Below are positions 22,576 to 32,040 of a DNA stretch of 41,691 nucleotides, in pieces. Position 1 is the stretch's first letter. Every line of letters starts with the position of its first letter. The notes under the pieces are model-generated. The model worked only from the letters and a program-made list of their open reading frames with translations, was not told the origin of the DNA and ran no database searches. A program made the translations under genes and the position numbers. The stretch comes from Bryobacteraceae bacterium (GTDB taxonomy: Bacteria; Acidobacteriota; Terriglobia; Bryobacterales; Bryobacteraceae), in contig JASIAM010000174.1 in assembly GCA_030041985.1 (NCBI GenBank), positions 1 through 41,691 on the forward strand, in the 5' to 3' direction.

Positions 22576-25251
22576 ATGAAAATCGGCATTGACCTGGGCA
22601 CCACCAACTCTGCCCTGGCCTATATCGACGAACGCGAGGCCGAAGACCGCGATTTCCCTCCGGTGCATATTTTTCAGACGCCGCAACTGGTGGCGGCGGG
22701 CCGCGTAGAGGCGCGGCGCACCCTGCCTTCGTTTTTGTTCCTCGAAGATGGGCAACCTGTCGGGGTGTACGCCCGCGAGCAGGGGGCGCTGGTCCCCACG
22801 CGCCTGGTTCATTCCGCCAAATCCTGGCTCTCGAACCCCGATGTGGATCGTACCGCCAAAATTCTGCCTTGGGATTCGCAGGAGATGGGACGCGTGCTTT
22901 CGCCGGTCGAAGTGTCTACGCGGTTTCTGGCGAAGTTTCGCGAGGAATGGGACCGCGCGAACCAAGCGCCGCTTACCGAGCACGACATCGTTCTGACCGT
23001 GCCCGCTTCCTTCGATGAAGAGGCGCGGGAACTCACGGTGATGGCGGCGCGCGAAGCGGGAATCGAACGCCTGACGCTGCTCGAAGAGCCGGCCGCCGCG
23101 TTCTATTCGTGGATCGCTAACAACCTGGCGGACTCGCGCAAGAAGCTGTTTGACGGGCAGATTGTGCTGGTTTGCGATGTGGGGGGCGGCACCAGCGACT
23201 TCAGCCTGATCCGCGTTTCCCGCGAAGGCGACCTGGTGAACTTTACGCGCACCGCAGTCGGCAAGCACCTGCTGCTGGGGGGCGATAATCTTGATCTCAC
23301 GCTGGCCTGGCTGGTCGAAACCAAGCTCGGAGCGCAGCTTTCCATAAGGCAGCGCAGCGGATTGCGCCGCCAATGTTCGTCGGCCAAGGAGCGGCTCCTG
23401 AACGATGCCAACCTGAAGGCCGTCGAAATTACGGTTTTGGGCTCCGGCACGTCGCTGATCGGCAAGACCCTGAAGACCGAGATTCGGCGGGAAGAGGCAC
23501 TGGAGTTAGCGCTCGAAGGTTTTCTGCCGGTCAGCCAGCGCGGTGAGCCACCCAAAGAAGAGAAGCGCAGTCTCTTCCGCGAACTCGGGCTGCCATACGT
23601 TTCCGATCCGGCCATTACGCGCCATTTGAATGCCTTTCTGGAGCCAACCGGCCAAGCGCCGGACGCCATCCTCTTTAATGGTGGTTTTTTCATTCCGGAA
23701 ATTCTGCGCGAACGGGTTGCCGATGTGGTGGGGCAATGGTATGGGCGGCGGCCGGAGATCCTGGAAAACATAGACCTGGACCTGGCCGTCGCGCGCGGCG
23801 CAGCTTACTACTCCTACGTGCGCACGACCGGAAGCGGCGTGCTGGTGCGCGGCGGTTTGCCGCGATCTTATTACATTGGGCTGGGGGAAGCGCGAGATGG
23901 CAAGATTCCCGCGGTTTGCCTGGTGCCGCGCGGCGCCGAAGAGGGGGTGCCACTGGAGATCGATAACGACACCTTGCAGCTTGTGGCCAATCGGCCGGTA
24001 TCGTTTCGACTCTACAGCTCGTTGACGCGCACAGAGGACCGGCTGGGCGCAGTGGTGGAATTCCCGGAGGATGCTGAGTTGCACCGGCACGCTCCTCTGC
24101 ACGCCGTGATCCGATTCGGCAAGAGGACCGAAGAGCGGCTGATTCCAGTTAAGCTGGGCGCCCGGCTGAGCGAGGTGGGAACGCTCGAGACGTGGTGCGA
24201 ATCGAAGATCAGCGACAATCGCTGGCGGCTCGAGTTCGAGCTGCGCAAGGCGGCCGCGGGGCAGGCAGACGGCGCAGCGGCTGCAGCGGAACGGAAGGCC
24301 GCTGCGGTGGTGAGCGAGCAAGCTCTCCAATCGTCGCTGCAATTGATTGGAGCGGTGTTTTCGACCACCGCCAGATCGCCCATCCCTCCCGAGGAGCTTC
24401 CCGCGCGGTTGGAGCAGTCGATGGGGCTGGGAAGGAACTCGTGGCCATTAACGGCGATTCGCGAGATGGCCGACGCTTTTCTTGCCGCGGCAGATGGGCG
24501 GAAGAAGAGTCCGGCGTATGAAATGCGTTGGCTGAATCTGTGCGGTTTCTGCCTGCGGCCCGGATTCGGTTTTCCCGGCGACGACTTTCGCTTGGAAAAG
24601 GCACGGAGGCTGTTTGCCGCGGGGCTGACGTACAGCAACCAGGTGCAGTGTGGAATCGATTGGTGGATTTTTTGGGGGCGACTGGCAGGCGGTCTGAACC
24701 GCAACCAGCAGGCCGATATCTACCAGCGGCTCTCGGGCTTCCTGCTGCCGCGGGGCAATAAGAAGCCGCAGCGCGTCAACTCCGCCCTTCTGCGCGAATT
24801 GTGGCGCACCGCCGCAAGCCTGGAATTGCTGCCCATCGGCACGAAAACCGAACTGGGCGAGGCGCTCCTCAAGCGCGTCAAGGCTGGCGATTTTAAGGAG
24901 AGCGAATTGTGGTGTCTCTCCCGGTTGGGGGCGCGCCACCTCTTCTATGGTCCGATCAATCTCGTGCTGCCTCCTGCCACCGTGACGCGTTGGGTAGAGG
25001 CTCTGCTGAGTATACCCGGCGCGGGTGAGGCGCTGGCCGCGTTGGCGCGAAGCACGGGGGATCCGGTGCACGACCTCTCGCATGTGACACGCGAAGCGGC
25101 CAAACGCAAACTGGAAAAACTGCCGCAAGCCGAGCGGCTGCTGGCCGTATTCGAAGGTGAAGAGCAGGACGACCGGACGCTCGGCAGAATCTTCGGAGAA
25201 GAGTTGCCTTCGGGTCTGGTGCTGGCGCCGCAGCCAAGCGCTGTTAAGTAA
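22576..25251 (+). CDS. Large Hsp70-family protein
   Basis: An 891-residue protein with an Hsp70 ATPase domain: phosphate 1 GIDLGTTNSALAYID (4-18), phosphate 2 VCDVGGGTSDFSLIRV (about 198-213) and an adenosine-type motif near DAILFNGGFF (about 365). It is much longer than DnaK (about 640). Instead of the canonical substrate-binding domain and EEVD-like tail it has a beta-rich middle (about 470-560) and a helical C-terminal third (MRWLNLCGFCLRPGFGFPGDDFR, WWIFWGRLAGGLNRNQQ), corresponding to the Hsp70-like group with a DUF3731-type tail. No grpE or dnaJ gene is next to it. The start has no clear Shine-Dalgarno; AATATA lies just upstream. Client and role are unknown. Confidence 0.88.
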   Translation: MKIGIDLGTTNSALAYIDEREAEDRDFPPVHIFQTPQLVAAGRVEARRTLPSFLFLEDGQPVGVYAREQGALVPTRLVHSAKSWLSNPDVDRTAKILPWDSQEMGRVLSPVEVSTRFLAKFREEWDRANQAPLTEHDIVLTVPASFDEEARELTVMAAREAGIERLTLLEEPAAAFYSWIANNLADSRKKLFDGQIVLVCDVGGGTSDFSLIRVSREGDLVNFTRTAVGKHLLLGGDNLDLTLAWLVETKLGAQLSIRQRSGLRRQCSSAKERLLNDANLKAVEITVLGSGTSLIGKTLKTEIRREEALELALEGFLPVSQRGEPPKEEKRSLFRELGLPYVSDPAITRHLNAFLEPTGQAPDAILFNGGFFIPEILRERVADVVGQWYGRRPEILENIDLDLAVARGAAYYSYVRTTGSGVLVRGGLPRSYYIGLGEARDGKIPAVCLVPRGAEEGVPLEIDNDTLQLVANRPVSFRLYSSLTRTEDRLGAVVEFPEDAELHRHAPLHAVIRFGKRTEERLIPVKLGARLSEVGTLETWCESKISDNRWRLEFELRKAAAGQADGAAAAAERKAAAVVSEQALQSSLQLIGAVFSTTARSPIPPEELPARLEQSMGLGRNSWPLTAIREMADAFLAAADGRKKSPAYEMRWLNLCGFCLRPGFGFPGDDFRLEKARRLFAAGLTYSNQVQCGIDWWIFWGRLAGGLNRNQQADIYQRLSGFLLPRGNKKPQRVNSALLRELWRTAASLELLPIGTKTELGEALLKRVKAGDFKESELWCLSRLGARHLFYGPINLVLPPATVTRWVEALLSIPGAGEALAALARSTGDPVHDLSHVTREAAKRKLEKLPQAERLLAVFEGEEQDDRTLGRIFGEELPSGLVLAPQPSAVK

Positions 25252-25326
25252 TCTCCCGCAAAACGGAGTGCGGCGGCCAGCGTTACTTTAACTCACCGCG
25301 GGCGCCACGCACCCTTTGCGGGCTAA

Positions 25327-25830
25327 TTAGGGATTGGCGGCTTTCAGCAGATCCGCGACTTTGGCAATGCCCGCTTTGGCGCAAGCATCGTCCTGTTCCT
25401 GGCTGGAACCCGAGCTGGCGACGGCTCCAATGGTCTCATTACCCACGTTGATCGGCGCGCCGCCGCCCAGAGCCAGAATGTCGGGAATATCGCGCTGCGC
25501 AGCGAACGCGGGGTCCATCGTGTGCTTTTGAAATTCCAGCGTGGTGGTGCGGAACATGCGCGCGGTATATGCCTTGCGCCGCGCCATCTCGGCGGTTTGC
25601 GGGCTGGCGGCCTCGTCGCGCAGAAGCACCAAAACCTGGCCTGCCCGGTCAACGACAGCGACGGCTGTGTGATAGCCCTTCTCCTTACAGGCTGCGAGCG
25701 CGGCTTCCGCGATGCTCTTGGCCATTCCCAGCGATAGATTGCGCTGCATAACGATCCCTTGCGCGTGGAGCGGCCCCCATGCGATCGCAATCAGGGCAAG
25801 GCCAAGGAAGGCTTTCCGGGAGGGTGTCAT
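25327..25830 (-). CDS. Secreted GlcG/HbpS-like (DUF336) protein
   Basis: A 167-residue protein with a signal peptide (FLGLALIAIAWGPLHAQ). The core LSLGMAKSIAEAALAACKEKGYHTAVAVVDRAGQ, then RRKAYTARMF and LGGGAPINVGNETIGAVASSG followed by DDACAKAGI, is that of the GlcG/HbpS family (PF03928). Characterised members bind haem or cobalamin-pathway intermediates; many exported ones have no known role. A TATAAT and an AGGAG ribosome-binding site precede the ATG. It is transcribed divergently from comEC. Confidence 0.88.
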   Translation of the reverse strand: MTPSRKAFLGLALIAIAWGPLHAQGIVMQRNLSLGMAKSIAEAALAACKEKGYHTAVAVVDRAGQVLVLLRDEAASPQTAEMARRKAYTARMFRTTTLEFQKHTMDPAFAAQRDIPDILALGGGAPINVGNETIGAVASSGSSQEQDDACAKAGIAKVADLLKAANP

Positions 25831-25835
25831 GGCTA

Positions 25836-25857
25836 CTCCTGTCAGGTGACAATTATA
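25836..25857 (-). promoter_or_regulatory. -10 box and ribosome-binding site of the GlcG/HbpS-like gene
   Basis: On the minus strand TATAAT (25852-25857) is followed by AGGAG (25836-25840), 5 bases before the ATG at 25830. No clear -35. Confidence 0.45.
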
Positions 25858-26033
25858 GCCAGCTTTGGAGCGGAGTGAGCGGCGCGGTTCTCAGCCAGCC
25901 AGTCGGCGGATCTCGCTTCCTATCTTCAAAATGAGACGGAACCGGCAGTCAGCCGGAAGCGCACTATACTCCGGCTTCGCCTGGCTAAGTAAACTATGAA
26001 CCCTCGCCGCCTGCTACAATCACCTTTCCATCG

Positions 26034-26073
26034 GTGCGCGTAAGCAGAAATAAGTGCGCGTAAGCAGAAATAA
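26034..26073. repeat. Tandem 20-bp direct repeat before comEC
   Basis: Two perfect copies of a 20-base unit (gtgcgcgtaagcagaaataa) end directly at the GTG start codon of comEC. Each unit itself begins with GTG, so three GTG triplets follow one another at 20-base intervals, each preceded by or near a TAA. A GCTACAAT -10-like box lies at 26013-26020. Confidence 0.9.
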
Positions 26074-28593
26074 GTGAAAGACCCGCTCGTCGGGCCCCTG
26101 GCTGCCATTGCCGCGGGTATCCTGGTTTCCCGTTACGTTCCGTTTCGGCAATGGGAGTTGCTACCGGTTATCGGGGCATTTCTGCTCTTAGGCATCCTCT
26201 CTCTTTGGCGAAAAGCCCGCCTCCTCGCCGGCGTCTGCGTCTGCCTGGGCCTCTTTTTCGGCGGAATCCTCATCGATATCGTGCACGCTCCCGGCCCTGC
26301 GCCGGAGTTGGATGTCGAGGGCCGCGAAATCGTGATCCTCGGCGGCTGCGTGGTCGAACCCCCCGCCATTTCCGGTGAGCGGGAGCGCTTTCTACTCGAA
26401 CTGGAACCGCACACCCGCGCCCAGGTCACTCTCTACACCCGCGAAAACGAATCTCTGCCCGAGCTGCACTACGGACAGCGCATTGAGCTTGATGCTCGCG
26501 TACGCAAACCGCGTAACTTCGGCAACCCCGGCGCATTCGATTATGCCCGGTACCTGGCGCGCAAGGAGATCTATTGGACGGCCTCGGGCGCGGCGGATAC
26601 CATCCACGTGCTCCCCGGGCGCTGCGGCTCGCGCTTCTCGAAAGTCATCATGGACCTCCGCCAGGCTGCTTTGAACCGCATGGCGCAACTGTATCACGGC
26701 AACTTATATCAGACCGGCATGATGCAAGCGCTGCTCATCGGACAAAATTACCAGTTACAGCGCGTCTGGACGGAAATCTACCGCTCCACCGGAACCTTCC
26801 ATGTGATCGTCATCTCCGGAACCCACCTGGCCATTCTGGCGGCGTTTTTTCTCTTCCTGCTGCGAGTCTGCTTCATTCCCGAAAGCCTGGCGCTGGCCGC
26901 CACGGTTGCGATGTGCTGGCTCTACACGCTGGTCACGGGATTCCAGGCCCCGGGAGTTCGTTCGTCGGCGGGCCTCACTCTTTTCATGGTTTGCGGCTTC
27001 TTCTTCCGGCGCCGCCGCGTTCTCAACCTGCTGGCGGCCGTGGCCATCGGCTTCCTCATCCTTGATCCGGAGCAACTCTTTGATGCCAGCTTCCAGCTCA
27101 CATTTTTGGCCGTAGCATTCCTGGGCGCCTTTGCCACGCCGCTCATACAAGCTACATCGGGGCCGCTAGCTCGTGGTTTGGCGGACCTTCACGAGCACTC
27201 TCGCGATGTTCACCTCGCGCCCCGCGTCGCGCAGTTTCGCGTGGAAATGCGGCTGCTTGTCGAAACGCTCGGTCTCCTCACCCGCCTGCCCGCGCGCCTG
27301 GCCACCATCGCTGTTACGCTTCCCGCGCGTACGCTCTTCTTCTTTTTCGATATCACGGTAACTTCGGCCATCGCGCAGTTCGGCCTGGCGCTGCCCATGG
27401 TAGTGTATTTCCATCGAGTCGGTTTTTCCGGCCTCTCCGCCAACGCGCTCGTCGTGCCGCTGATGGGCATCGCGCTGCCAGTCGGTTTCGCGGCCGTGCT
27501 GACGGGTTGGGGTTGGATCGCCGCTGCGGCTGCCTGGCTGCTGAGCATATCGCAAGCCATTGTCGCTTGGCACGCCGCCATCGAGCCGAACTGGCGCATT
27601 CCCATGCCACCCTTGTGGCTGGCGATAGCGCTTTCGGCCGCTACCATCGCGACGGCCCTCACGCGGCGGCATTGGCGCGTTGCCGCGATCGCGGTCACCG
27701 CAGGGTTGCTGGCCCTCCTCGTCTGGCAGCCGTTTTCGCCGGATGGCTACCCACATCAACTCGAACTGACAACCATAGACGTGGGCCAAGGGGACAGCCT
27801 GCTGGTCGGTTTTCCGGATGGTAAGCGCATGCTCGTCGATGGCGGCGGCTTCCCCGCGTTTGGGCGCCAGACGCGATCCCAACTCGATATCGGCGAGGAT
27901 GTCGTGGCTCCCTACTTGTGGACACGCTCCATCCGCACCGTCGACGTGATCGCGCTTTCTCATGCTCACGAAGATCACATCGGCGGCCTCCCCGCTCTGG
28001 TTGAGGATTTTCGCCCCAAAGAAATCTGGACCGGCGCCACTCCTGACTCGCCCACCTGGGACCTGGTCCGCGCGAAAGCAGCCAAAGTGGGCGCGAAAAT
28101 CATTCCGCTCGAAGCCGGCAAACAAATGCCATTCGGCGGAACCCAAATCGATGTGCTCGCGCCCCCAGCGGACTACGTCCCCGGCGACATCCCCAAAAAT
28201 AACGACTCGCTGGTAATGCGTCTGCGCTATGGCCGGCACGCTTTTCTGTTGAGCGGCGATGTCGAACGTCCCATCGAGCGCCGCATGCTGGAAGACAACG
28301 AACTATCCAAGGTAGACGTGCTGAAGGTCGCTCATCACGGAAGCAAGACCTCCAGCACCGAGCCTTTCCTGGATGCAGTTCAGCCGCAATTCGCCATCAT
28401 TTCCGTGGGCGCCGATAACAGTTATGGCCATCCCAACCAGGAAGTGATCGACCGCCTGATCGAACACCATGCCGCCGTTTTTCGCACCGATCGGGATGGC
28501 CTGATCACTATTCGCAGCGATGGCCGGCGACTCTGGCTGGATACCAATCGCTGGGAGCGCAACGTCCCCCAACTCTTAGGGGTTTTTAACTAA
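26074..28593 (+). CDS. comEC: ComEC/Rec2 family DNA-uptake channel
   Basis: An 839-residue inner-membrane protein with all three ComEC parts: an N-terminal membrane/OB-like region (to about 215), a polytopic competence domain (about 215-520; IVISGTHLAILAAFFLFLL and VTGFQAPGVRSSAGLTLF are its signature segments), and a C-terminal metallo-beta-lactamase domain. The lactamase domain has IDVGQGDSLLVGFPDG, the metal motif SHAHEDHIGG (about 629-638), LLSGDVE and VAHHGSKTSS. ComEC moves single-stranded DNA across the inner membrane during natural transformation, and the lactamase domain is thought to degrade the other strand. The GTG start at 26074 is the first possible start after the TAA of the tandem repeat. 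No other com gene is nearby, which is usual outside Firmicutes. Confidence 0.92.
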   Translation: MKDPLVGPLAAIAAGILVSRYVPFRQWELLPVIGAFLLLGILSLWRKARLLAGVCVCLGLFFGGILIDIVHAPGPAPELDVEGREIVILGGCVVEPPAISGERERFLLELEPHTRAQVTLYTRENESLPELHYGQRIELDARVRKPRNFGNPGAFDYARYLARKEIYWTASGAADTIHVLPGRCGSRFSKVIMDLRQAALNRMAQLYHGNLYQTGMMQALLIGQNYQLQRVWTEIYRSTGTFHVIVISGTHLAILAAFFLFLLRVCFIPESLALAATVAMCWLYTLVTGFQAPGVRSSAGLTLFMVCGFFFRRRRVLNLLAAVAIGFLILDPEQLFDASFQLTFLAVAFLGAFATPLIQATSGPLARGLADLHEHSRDVHLAPRVAQFRVEMRLLVETLGLLTRLPARLATIAVTLPARTLFFFFDITVTSAIAQFGLALPMVVYFHRVGFSGLSANALVVPLMGIALPVGFAAVLTGWGWIAAAAAWLLSISQAIVAWHAAIEPNWRIPMPPLWLAIALSAATIATALTRRHWRVAAIAVTAGLLALLVWQPFSPDGYPHQLELTTIDVGQGDSLLVGFPDGKRMLVDGGGFPAFGRQTRSQLDIGEDVVAPYLWTRSIRTVDVIALSHAHEDHIGGLPALVEDFRPKEIWTGATPDSPTWDLVRAKAAKVGAKIIPLEAGKQMPFGGTQIDVLAPPADYVPGDIPKNNDSLVMRLRYGRHAFLLSGDVERPIERRMLEDNELSKVDVLKVAHHGSKTSSTEPFLDAVQPQFAIISVGADNSYGHPNQEVIDRLIEHHAAVFRTDRDGLITIRSDGRRLWLDTNRWERNVPQLLGVFN

Positions 28594-28623
28594 TAACGGC
28601 GCACGTTTTCGCACTTAGAACTT

Positions 28624-29953
28624 GTTAAAGAATAAACTGTACAATACATGATGACAGGTATATGTTTTTAGTAGTGAAGAGCTACACAAAACGAGCCGTG
28701 GTATCGCCCACTCCGACCGAGCGCCGCTGGTTGCGAGTAATGAGTACCTTGAACGAGTATCAGGCGCGACTCTTCGTTGCCGAGAAAGCGTTAGAGATTG
28801 GGCGGGGCGGGACCAGTCGTCTGTCCAAGTTGACGGGAATGTCGCGCGTAACGATCACCAGCGGCCTCAAGGAACTCCGCGGCTCCAAGAAACTATGGGA
28901 GGCCGCTGGGGGCCGAGTGCGATCCCCCGGCGCCGGACGGAAGAAGGTAGAGGAAGCGGATCCGGCGCTGCGGCGCCACCTGCAGGACATCGTCGAGGAA
29001 ACGACCGCGGGTGACCCGATGAGCCCGCTGAAGTGGACGAGCAAGGCAACGCGCACGATTGCGGAAGAGTGAGCTCGCCACGGGCATCCGGTAAGCAACG
29101 TCACGGTAGCGCGATGCCTCGCCGCGATGGGATATACCCTGCAAGCCAATGTGAAGACGCGCGAGGGTCCTCAGCATCCCGACCGGGACGCCCAGTTCCG
29201 TTACCTGAATCGCCAGGTGAAGTCTTTCCGCCACACCGGCGACCCTGTAATTTCGGTCGACACCAAGAAAAAGGAACTCGTGGGGACCTTTAAAAACGGG
29301 GGTGCAGGTGGATGCGGAAAGGGAAGGCTGACAAGGTATCGGCCTACGACTTTCCGAGCCAGGCGGAAGGCAAAGCGATTCCCTATGGGGCGTACGACAT
29401 CGCGCGCAATCGGACGGTGGTCAACGTAGGCGTGACCCATGAAACCGCGGAGTTTGCCGTAGAAAGCATCCGGCGGTGGTGGCGTATGGATGGCAGGCGG
29501 TATTACCGGGGGGCACAGCGGTTGCTGATCTGCGCCGACACCGGCGGCGGGAACGGCAGTCGGCAACGGGCCTGGAAAGTGCACCTCCAGGGCTTAAGCG
29601 ATGAGACCGGTCTGCCAATCACGGTATGCCACTACCCGCCGGGAACCAGCAAGTGGAACAAGATCGAACATCGGCTATTCTCGTTCATCAGTCTGAACTG
29701 GAAGGGCAAGCCCTTGATCAATTTCGAGACAGTCGTCAACTTAATTGGAGGAACCCGCACCAAGGCCGGGCTGAAAGTAAAGGCCATTCTCGACACCAAT
29801 CCATACGAGACCGGCGTGGAACTATCCCAGAAGGAGATGGACCGACTGCTCATCCAACACCACAAGACTCATCCCGACTGGAACTACACACTCTCACCTC
29901 ACCCCTTCGGCTGGCCACTGTCGGTCTCCAATTGTACAGCTTATTGTTTTAAC
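28624..29953 (+). mobile_element. Decayed ISAzo13-family insertion sequence
   Basis: An approximately 1.33-kb element bounded by imperfect inverted repeats at 28624-28645 and 29931-29953. Both contain a TGTACAAT-type inner part and a GTTAAA-type outer end, with one or two single-base differences. It contains a broken DDE transposase. No target-site duplication could be recognised. It sits between comEC and an accessory operon. Confidence 0.75.
28662..29953 (+). pseudogene. ISAzo13-family transposase with stop and frameshift
   Basis: The reading frame starting at 28662 has an N-terminal helix-turn-helix (SRLSKLTGMSRVTITSGLKEL) and ends at an in-frame TGA (29070-29072). The same frame continues with HPVSNVTVARCLAAMGYTLQ and FRHTGDPVISVDTKKKELVG, then shifts between about 29290 and 29311. 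The last part, in a different frame, carries the DDE core: ICADTGGGNGSRQRAWK, then VCHYPPGTSKWNKIEHRLFS and the C-terminal HPDWNYTLSP. These are hallmarks of the Rhodopirellula/ISAzo13 transposase family (PF07592). With both a stop and a frameshift it should be inactive unless supplied in trans. The reading frame now runs past the element end. Confidence 0.85.
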
Positions 29954-29965
29954 AGTACCTTAGTC

Positions 29966-30136
29966 TTACGGAAGTGGAGAAAGATCAGTTCTTGCATTAA
30001 GATTATTCTTCCCAGCGAGCACGGTATCCGCAATGCTTACGTGGTAGCGCACGAGAACCATGAAATTGCAGTAGATTTGGATGTCAGTCGGCATTAATTC
30101 ACGAAGCCACGTGGCAATTGCCTTCGGGTCGCTCAA
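29966..30136 (-). CDS. Possible small gene or gene fragment at the IS edge
   Basis: An open frame of up to 56 codons (TTG at 30136, or ATG at 30094 giving 42 codons) with plausible protein-like composition: LSDPKAIATWLREL, then IQIYCNFMVLVRYHVSIAD. It is in the same frame as, and directly downstream of, the 30167-30727 gene. It ends 12 bases from the IS right end. It may be a fourth operon gene shortened by the IS or just chance. Not recognised as any family. Confidence 0.25.
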   Translation of the reverse strand: MSDPKAIATWLRELMPTDIQIYCNFMVLVRYHVSIADTVLAGKNNLNARTDLSPLP

Positions 30137-30166
30137 ATCGATCGTCGCTCGCAGAAAACGCGCTCG

Positions 30167-30727
30167 TTATTTCTTGCCCTTTGATCCTACGAACGGGGGG
30201 ATGTCGATCGGCAAGCCAACCCGCATGAAGAAGCGGGCGAAAGATTGAGATAAATGCTCCCGATACGGAGGCATGAGCCGCAAACGGCTAGAGAGGGAGG
30301 CTCTTCTGCGCACAAAGGCCACGGGCAGCGGATAAACTCTGCGGAAATCAACGATACGGAGTTCACGCCTGAAGCCGTCAATAGCACATTCTGCTAACAA
30401 GTGATAAGCTGGCAAGCGCCCTTTGCGGGCATCCTCCAGACCCACATCGTTGGAAAAATGGCCCGTCGTCATCTGGCTGCGTTTCCAAACGGCACACAGA
30501 AGGACATCATCAACCTTCTCACGCTGCTTAGTGAGATCGCAACTTTGCGATAAGATAATCAGGTCTCTGATTTCCCATTTAAAATTGGCGATTACAGGCC
30601 GGTCAGTCGTCAGATCAATATCTGTGGGTGGAAGAAAGACGGGGCAGTCCTCTAAACTATCGCCTTGCTCTATCAGGTCGCCGTTCGCGATGTCGAACCA
30701 AGGGTATGCGTCCAGGTTGACAGCCAT
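30167..30727 (-). CDS. Uncharacterised protein of the TIGR04255 operon (SQSCDL motif)
   Basis: A 186-residue cytoplasmic protein of unknown function. Notable is IRDLIILSQSCDLTKQREKVDDVLLCAVW in the middle (about 54-83): a hydrophobic strand ending in SQSCDL, which I recall in other uncharacterised small proteins but cannot assign. The C-terminus LMPPYREHLSQSFARFFMRVGLP is also strongly patterned and likely helical. The ATG is 3 bases after the stop of the preceding operon gene. The base composition is visibly less GC-rich than the flanking chromosome, suggesting transfer. Confidence 0.6.
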   Translation of the reverse strand: MAVNLDAYPWFDIANGDLIEQGDSLEDCPVFLPPTDIDLTTDRPVIANFKWEIRDLIILSQSCDLTKQREKVDDVLLCAVWKRSQMTTGHFSNDVGLEDARKGRLPAYHLLAECAIDGFRRELRIVDFRRVYPLPVAFVRRRASLSSRLRLMPPYREHLSQSFARFFMRVGLPIDIPPFVGSKGKK

Positions 30728-30730
30728 ATT

Positions 30731-31228
30731 TCATTCATCTGCAAGATCCGGTACTGGCGTCGGAATGCTCGGCCCCGCATACCTGAGGCTTACGGAAATA
30801 GTGCCCGAGAGCCGTGGAGGAGGAGCTTGGATTGACAAATCCCAATCAAGTAAGTCCTCCGCACTTGCCGGTAATGGCACGTACCGTGGATAACCTATCG
30901 CGTGCGGCCGCCAACAGGCATTCCATGCTTCTCTTACTCTGGAATATGGCCCATAGCTGGAAGTAACAACCGCATCCTCAAAAAGGCCGACCTGCTCTGG
31001 CGGAGCTTCACAAAGCACAGCTATTCCGTAATGGTGTGGAAAGGTATAGGCAAACCGTGCATAGGGAATGACAGCAAGAACCATCTCCCGATTGGAGTAC
31101 GCCACAACATCCGACGTGGCGGAGCCTTCTTGGATTTCGGCCTCCCCGACTGCAGACGTTGTCGTGGCCCAGAAGCCGCGCAGACCTCTTCCTACCACAG
31201 ACGCTTCAGCATATCCGGCTCGTGTCAT
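30731..31228 (-). CDS. Uncharacterised protein of the TIGR04255 operon
   Basis: A 165-residue protein, no membrane segment or recognised motif. It is rich in aromatic residues and Pro (YARFAYTFPHHYGIAVLCEAPPEQ, then CWRPHAIGYPRYVPLP). An upstream ATG at 31243 exists, but the ATG at 31228 is preferred because it forms the classic ATGA overlap with the TIGR04255 gene stop. It is the middle gene of three with tight spacing, so likely acts with its neighbours. No function can be assigned. Confidence 0.6.
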   Translation of the reverse strand: MTRAGYAEASVVGRGLRGFWATTTSAVGEAEIQEGSATSDVVAYSNREMVLAVIPYARFAYTFPHHYGIAVLCEAPPEQVGLFEDAVVTSSYGPYSRVREAWNACWRPHAIGYPRYVPLPASAEDLLDWDLSIQAPPPRLSGTISVSLRYAGPSIPTPVPDLADE

Positions 31229-32040
31229 CGTATTCTCCGCCAAACATTCTTCTGGATTTCGGCAGCAGTGAGGTCCGTAAACCCCTTAACAATCCACTCA
31301 TGGGCCGTGTCGAACCATTGCCACATAGTATCGCGCGATGAATCGCCAGGGAAGCCCCGCACTGTAAGCTCAAACAAAAGCACAGACTGCAAATCCTCCT
31401 GCCGTTTACCGTCCCTGACAGAGACGTGAAGGCGGGCCTTACGTTCCGGCAGCGCGAACGTCGTCCGAAAATTCAGGTGCTCAATCGGAGGAAGAAAGCA
31501 GCCTTCCTGACCTTGCCATCGGTGATCCCGAAACACTGAGCCGATCTCGGTAAAGTCATCCCACCCTTCACCCTTCGGAATGTGATTTACGTATGTCATC
31601 TCGTACTGAACCGCGGCTATAGTGCCAAGACCATGATCGCTGATAAACTGCTCATACAGCCCCAATTTCTCTTTGAAATGACCTATAACAACTTGGTATC
31701 GCGGATAGGCATCTGTCGGCCTGCTCTTTTTCCAGTTATGCAACAAGCGATCACGCTGCAATTGCAGGAGGCTCGTCCCCTTTCCGTTCAGGAACCAAAT
31801 GCGCGGCGGTGGAAGATCTGTGAAAGGAATTTGAAGCGGCTGTTCTTCGTATTCCCCGTAACGCTCGACAATGGGCATCAGGGGGGCCACTTCCTGGCAC
31901 GTCGGATAGTCTGCTTCGATCAGTTTCCAGAATAGTCCGAAATGCGGAAGTTTAAATGCTTCTATAGGATTGAACTGAATACCGCAGACGACCTCAGCAA
32001 CGGGCGGATTGTCATATTCCGGTAGCTGCGTAGCGGTCAC
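31225..32040 (-). CDS. TIGR04255-family protein
   Basis: A 271-residue cytoplasmic protein. The N-terminus YDNPPVAEVVCGIQFNPIEAFKLPHFGLFW is the signature of the sporadically distributed TIGR04255 family. YEMTYVNHIPKGEGW and HLNFRTTF in the middle and VLLFELTVRG then FDTAHEWIVKGFTDLT at the end also fit. The function is unknown; the patchy distribution implies horizontal transfer. It is the first gene of a three-gene minus-strand operon. The upstream 133 bases (32041-32173) hold no gene and no tRNA. Confidence 0.75.
   Translation of the reverse strand: MTATQLPEYDNPPVAEVVCGIQFNPIEAFKLPHFGLFWKLIEADYPTCQEVAPLMPIVERYGEYEEQPLQIPFTDLPPPRIWFLNGKGTSLLQLQRDRLLHNWKKSRPTDAYPRYQVVIGHFKEKLGLYEQFISDHGLGTIAAVQYEMTYVNHIPKGEGWDDFTEIGSVFRDHRWQGQEGCFLPPIEHLNFRTTFALPERKARLHVSVRDGKRQEDLQSVLLFELTVRGFPGDSSRDTMWQWFDTAHEWIVKGFTDLTAAEIQKNVWRRIR

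Noticed and set aside
27166-28239. A 357-codon minus-strand frame in comEC
   Set aside because: Antisense to the metallo-beta-lactamase and membrane domains of ComEC; no protein-like pattern.
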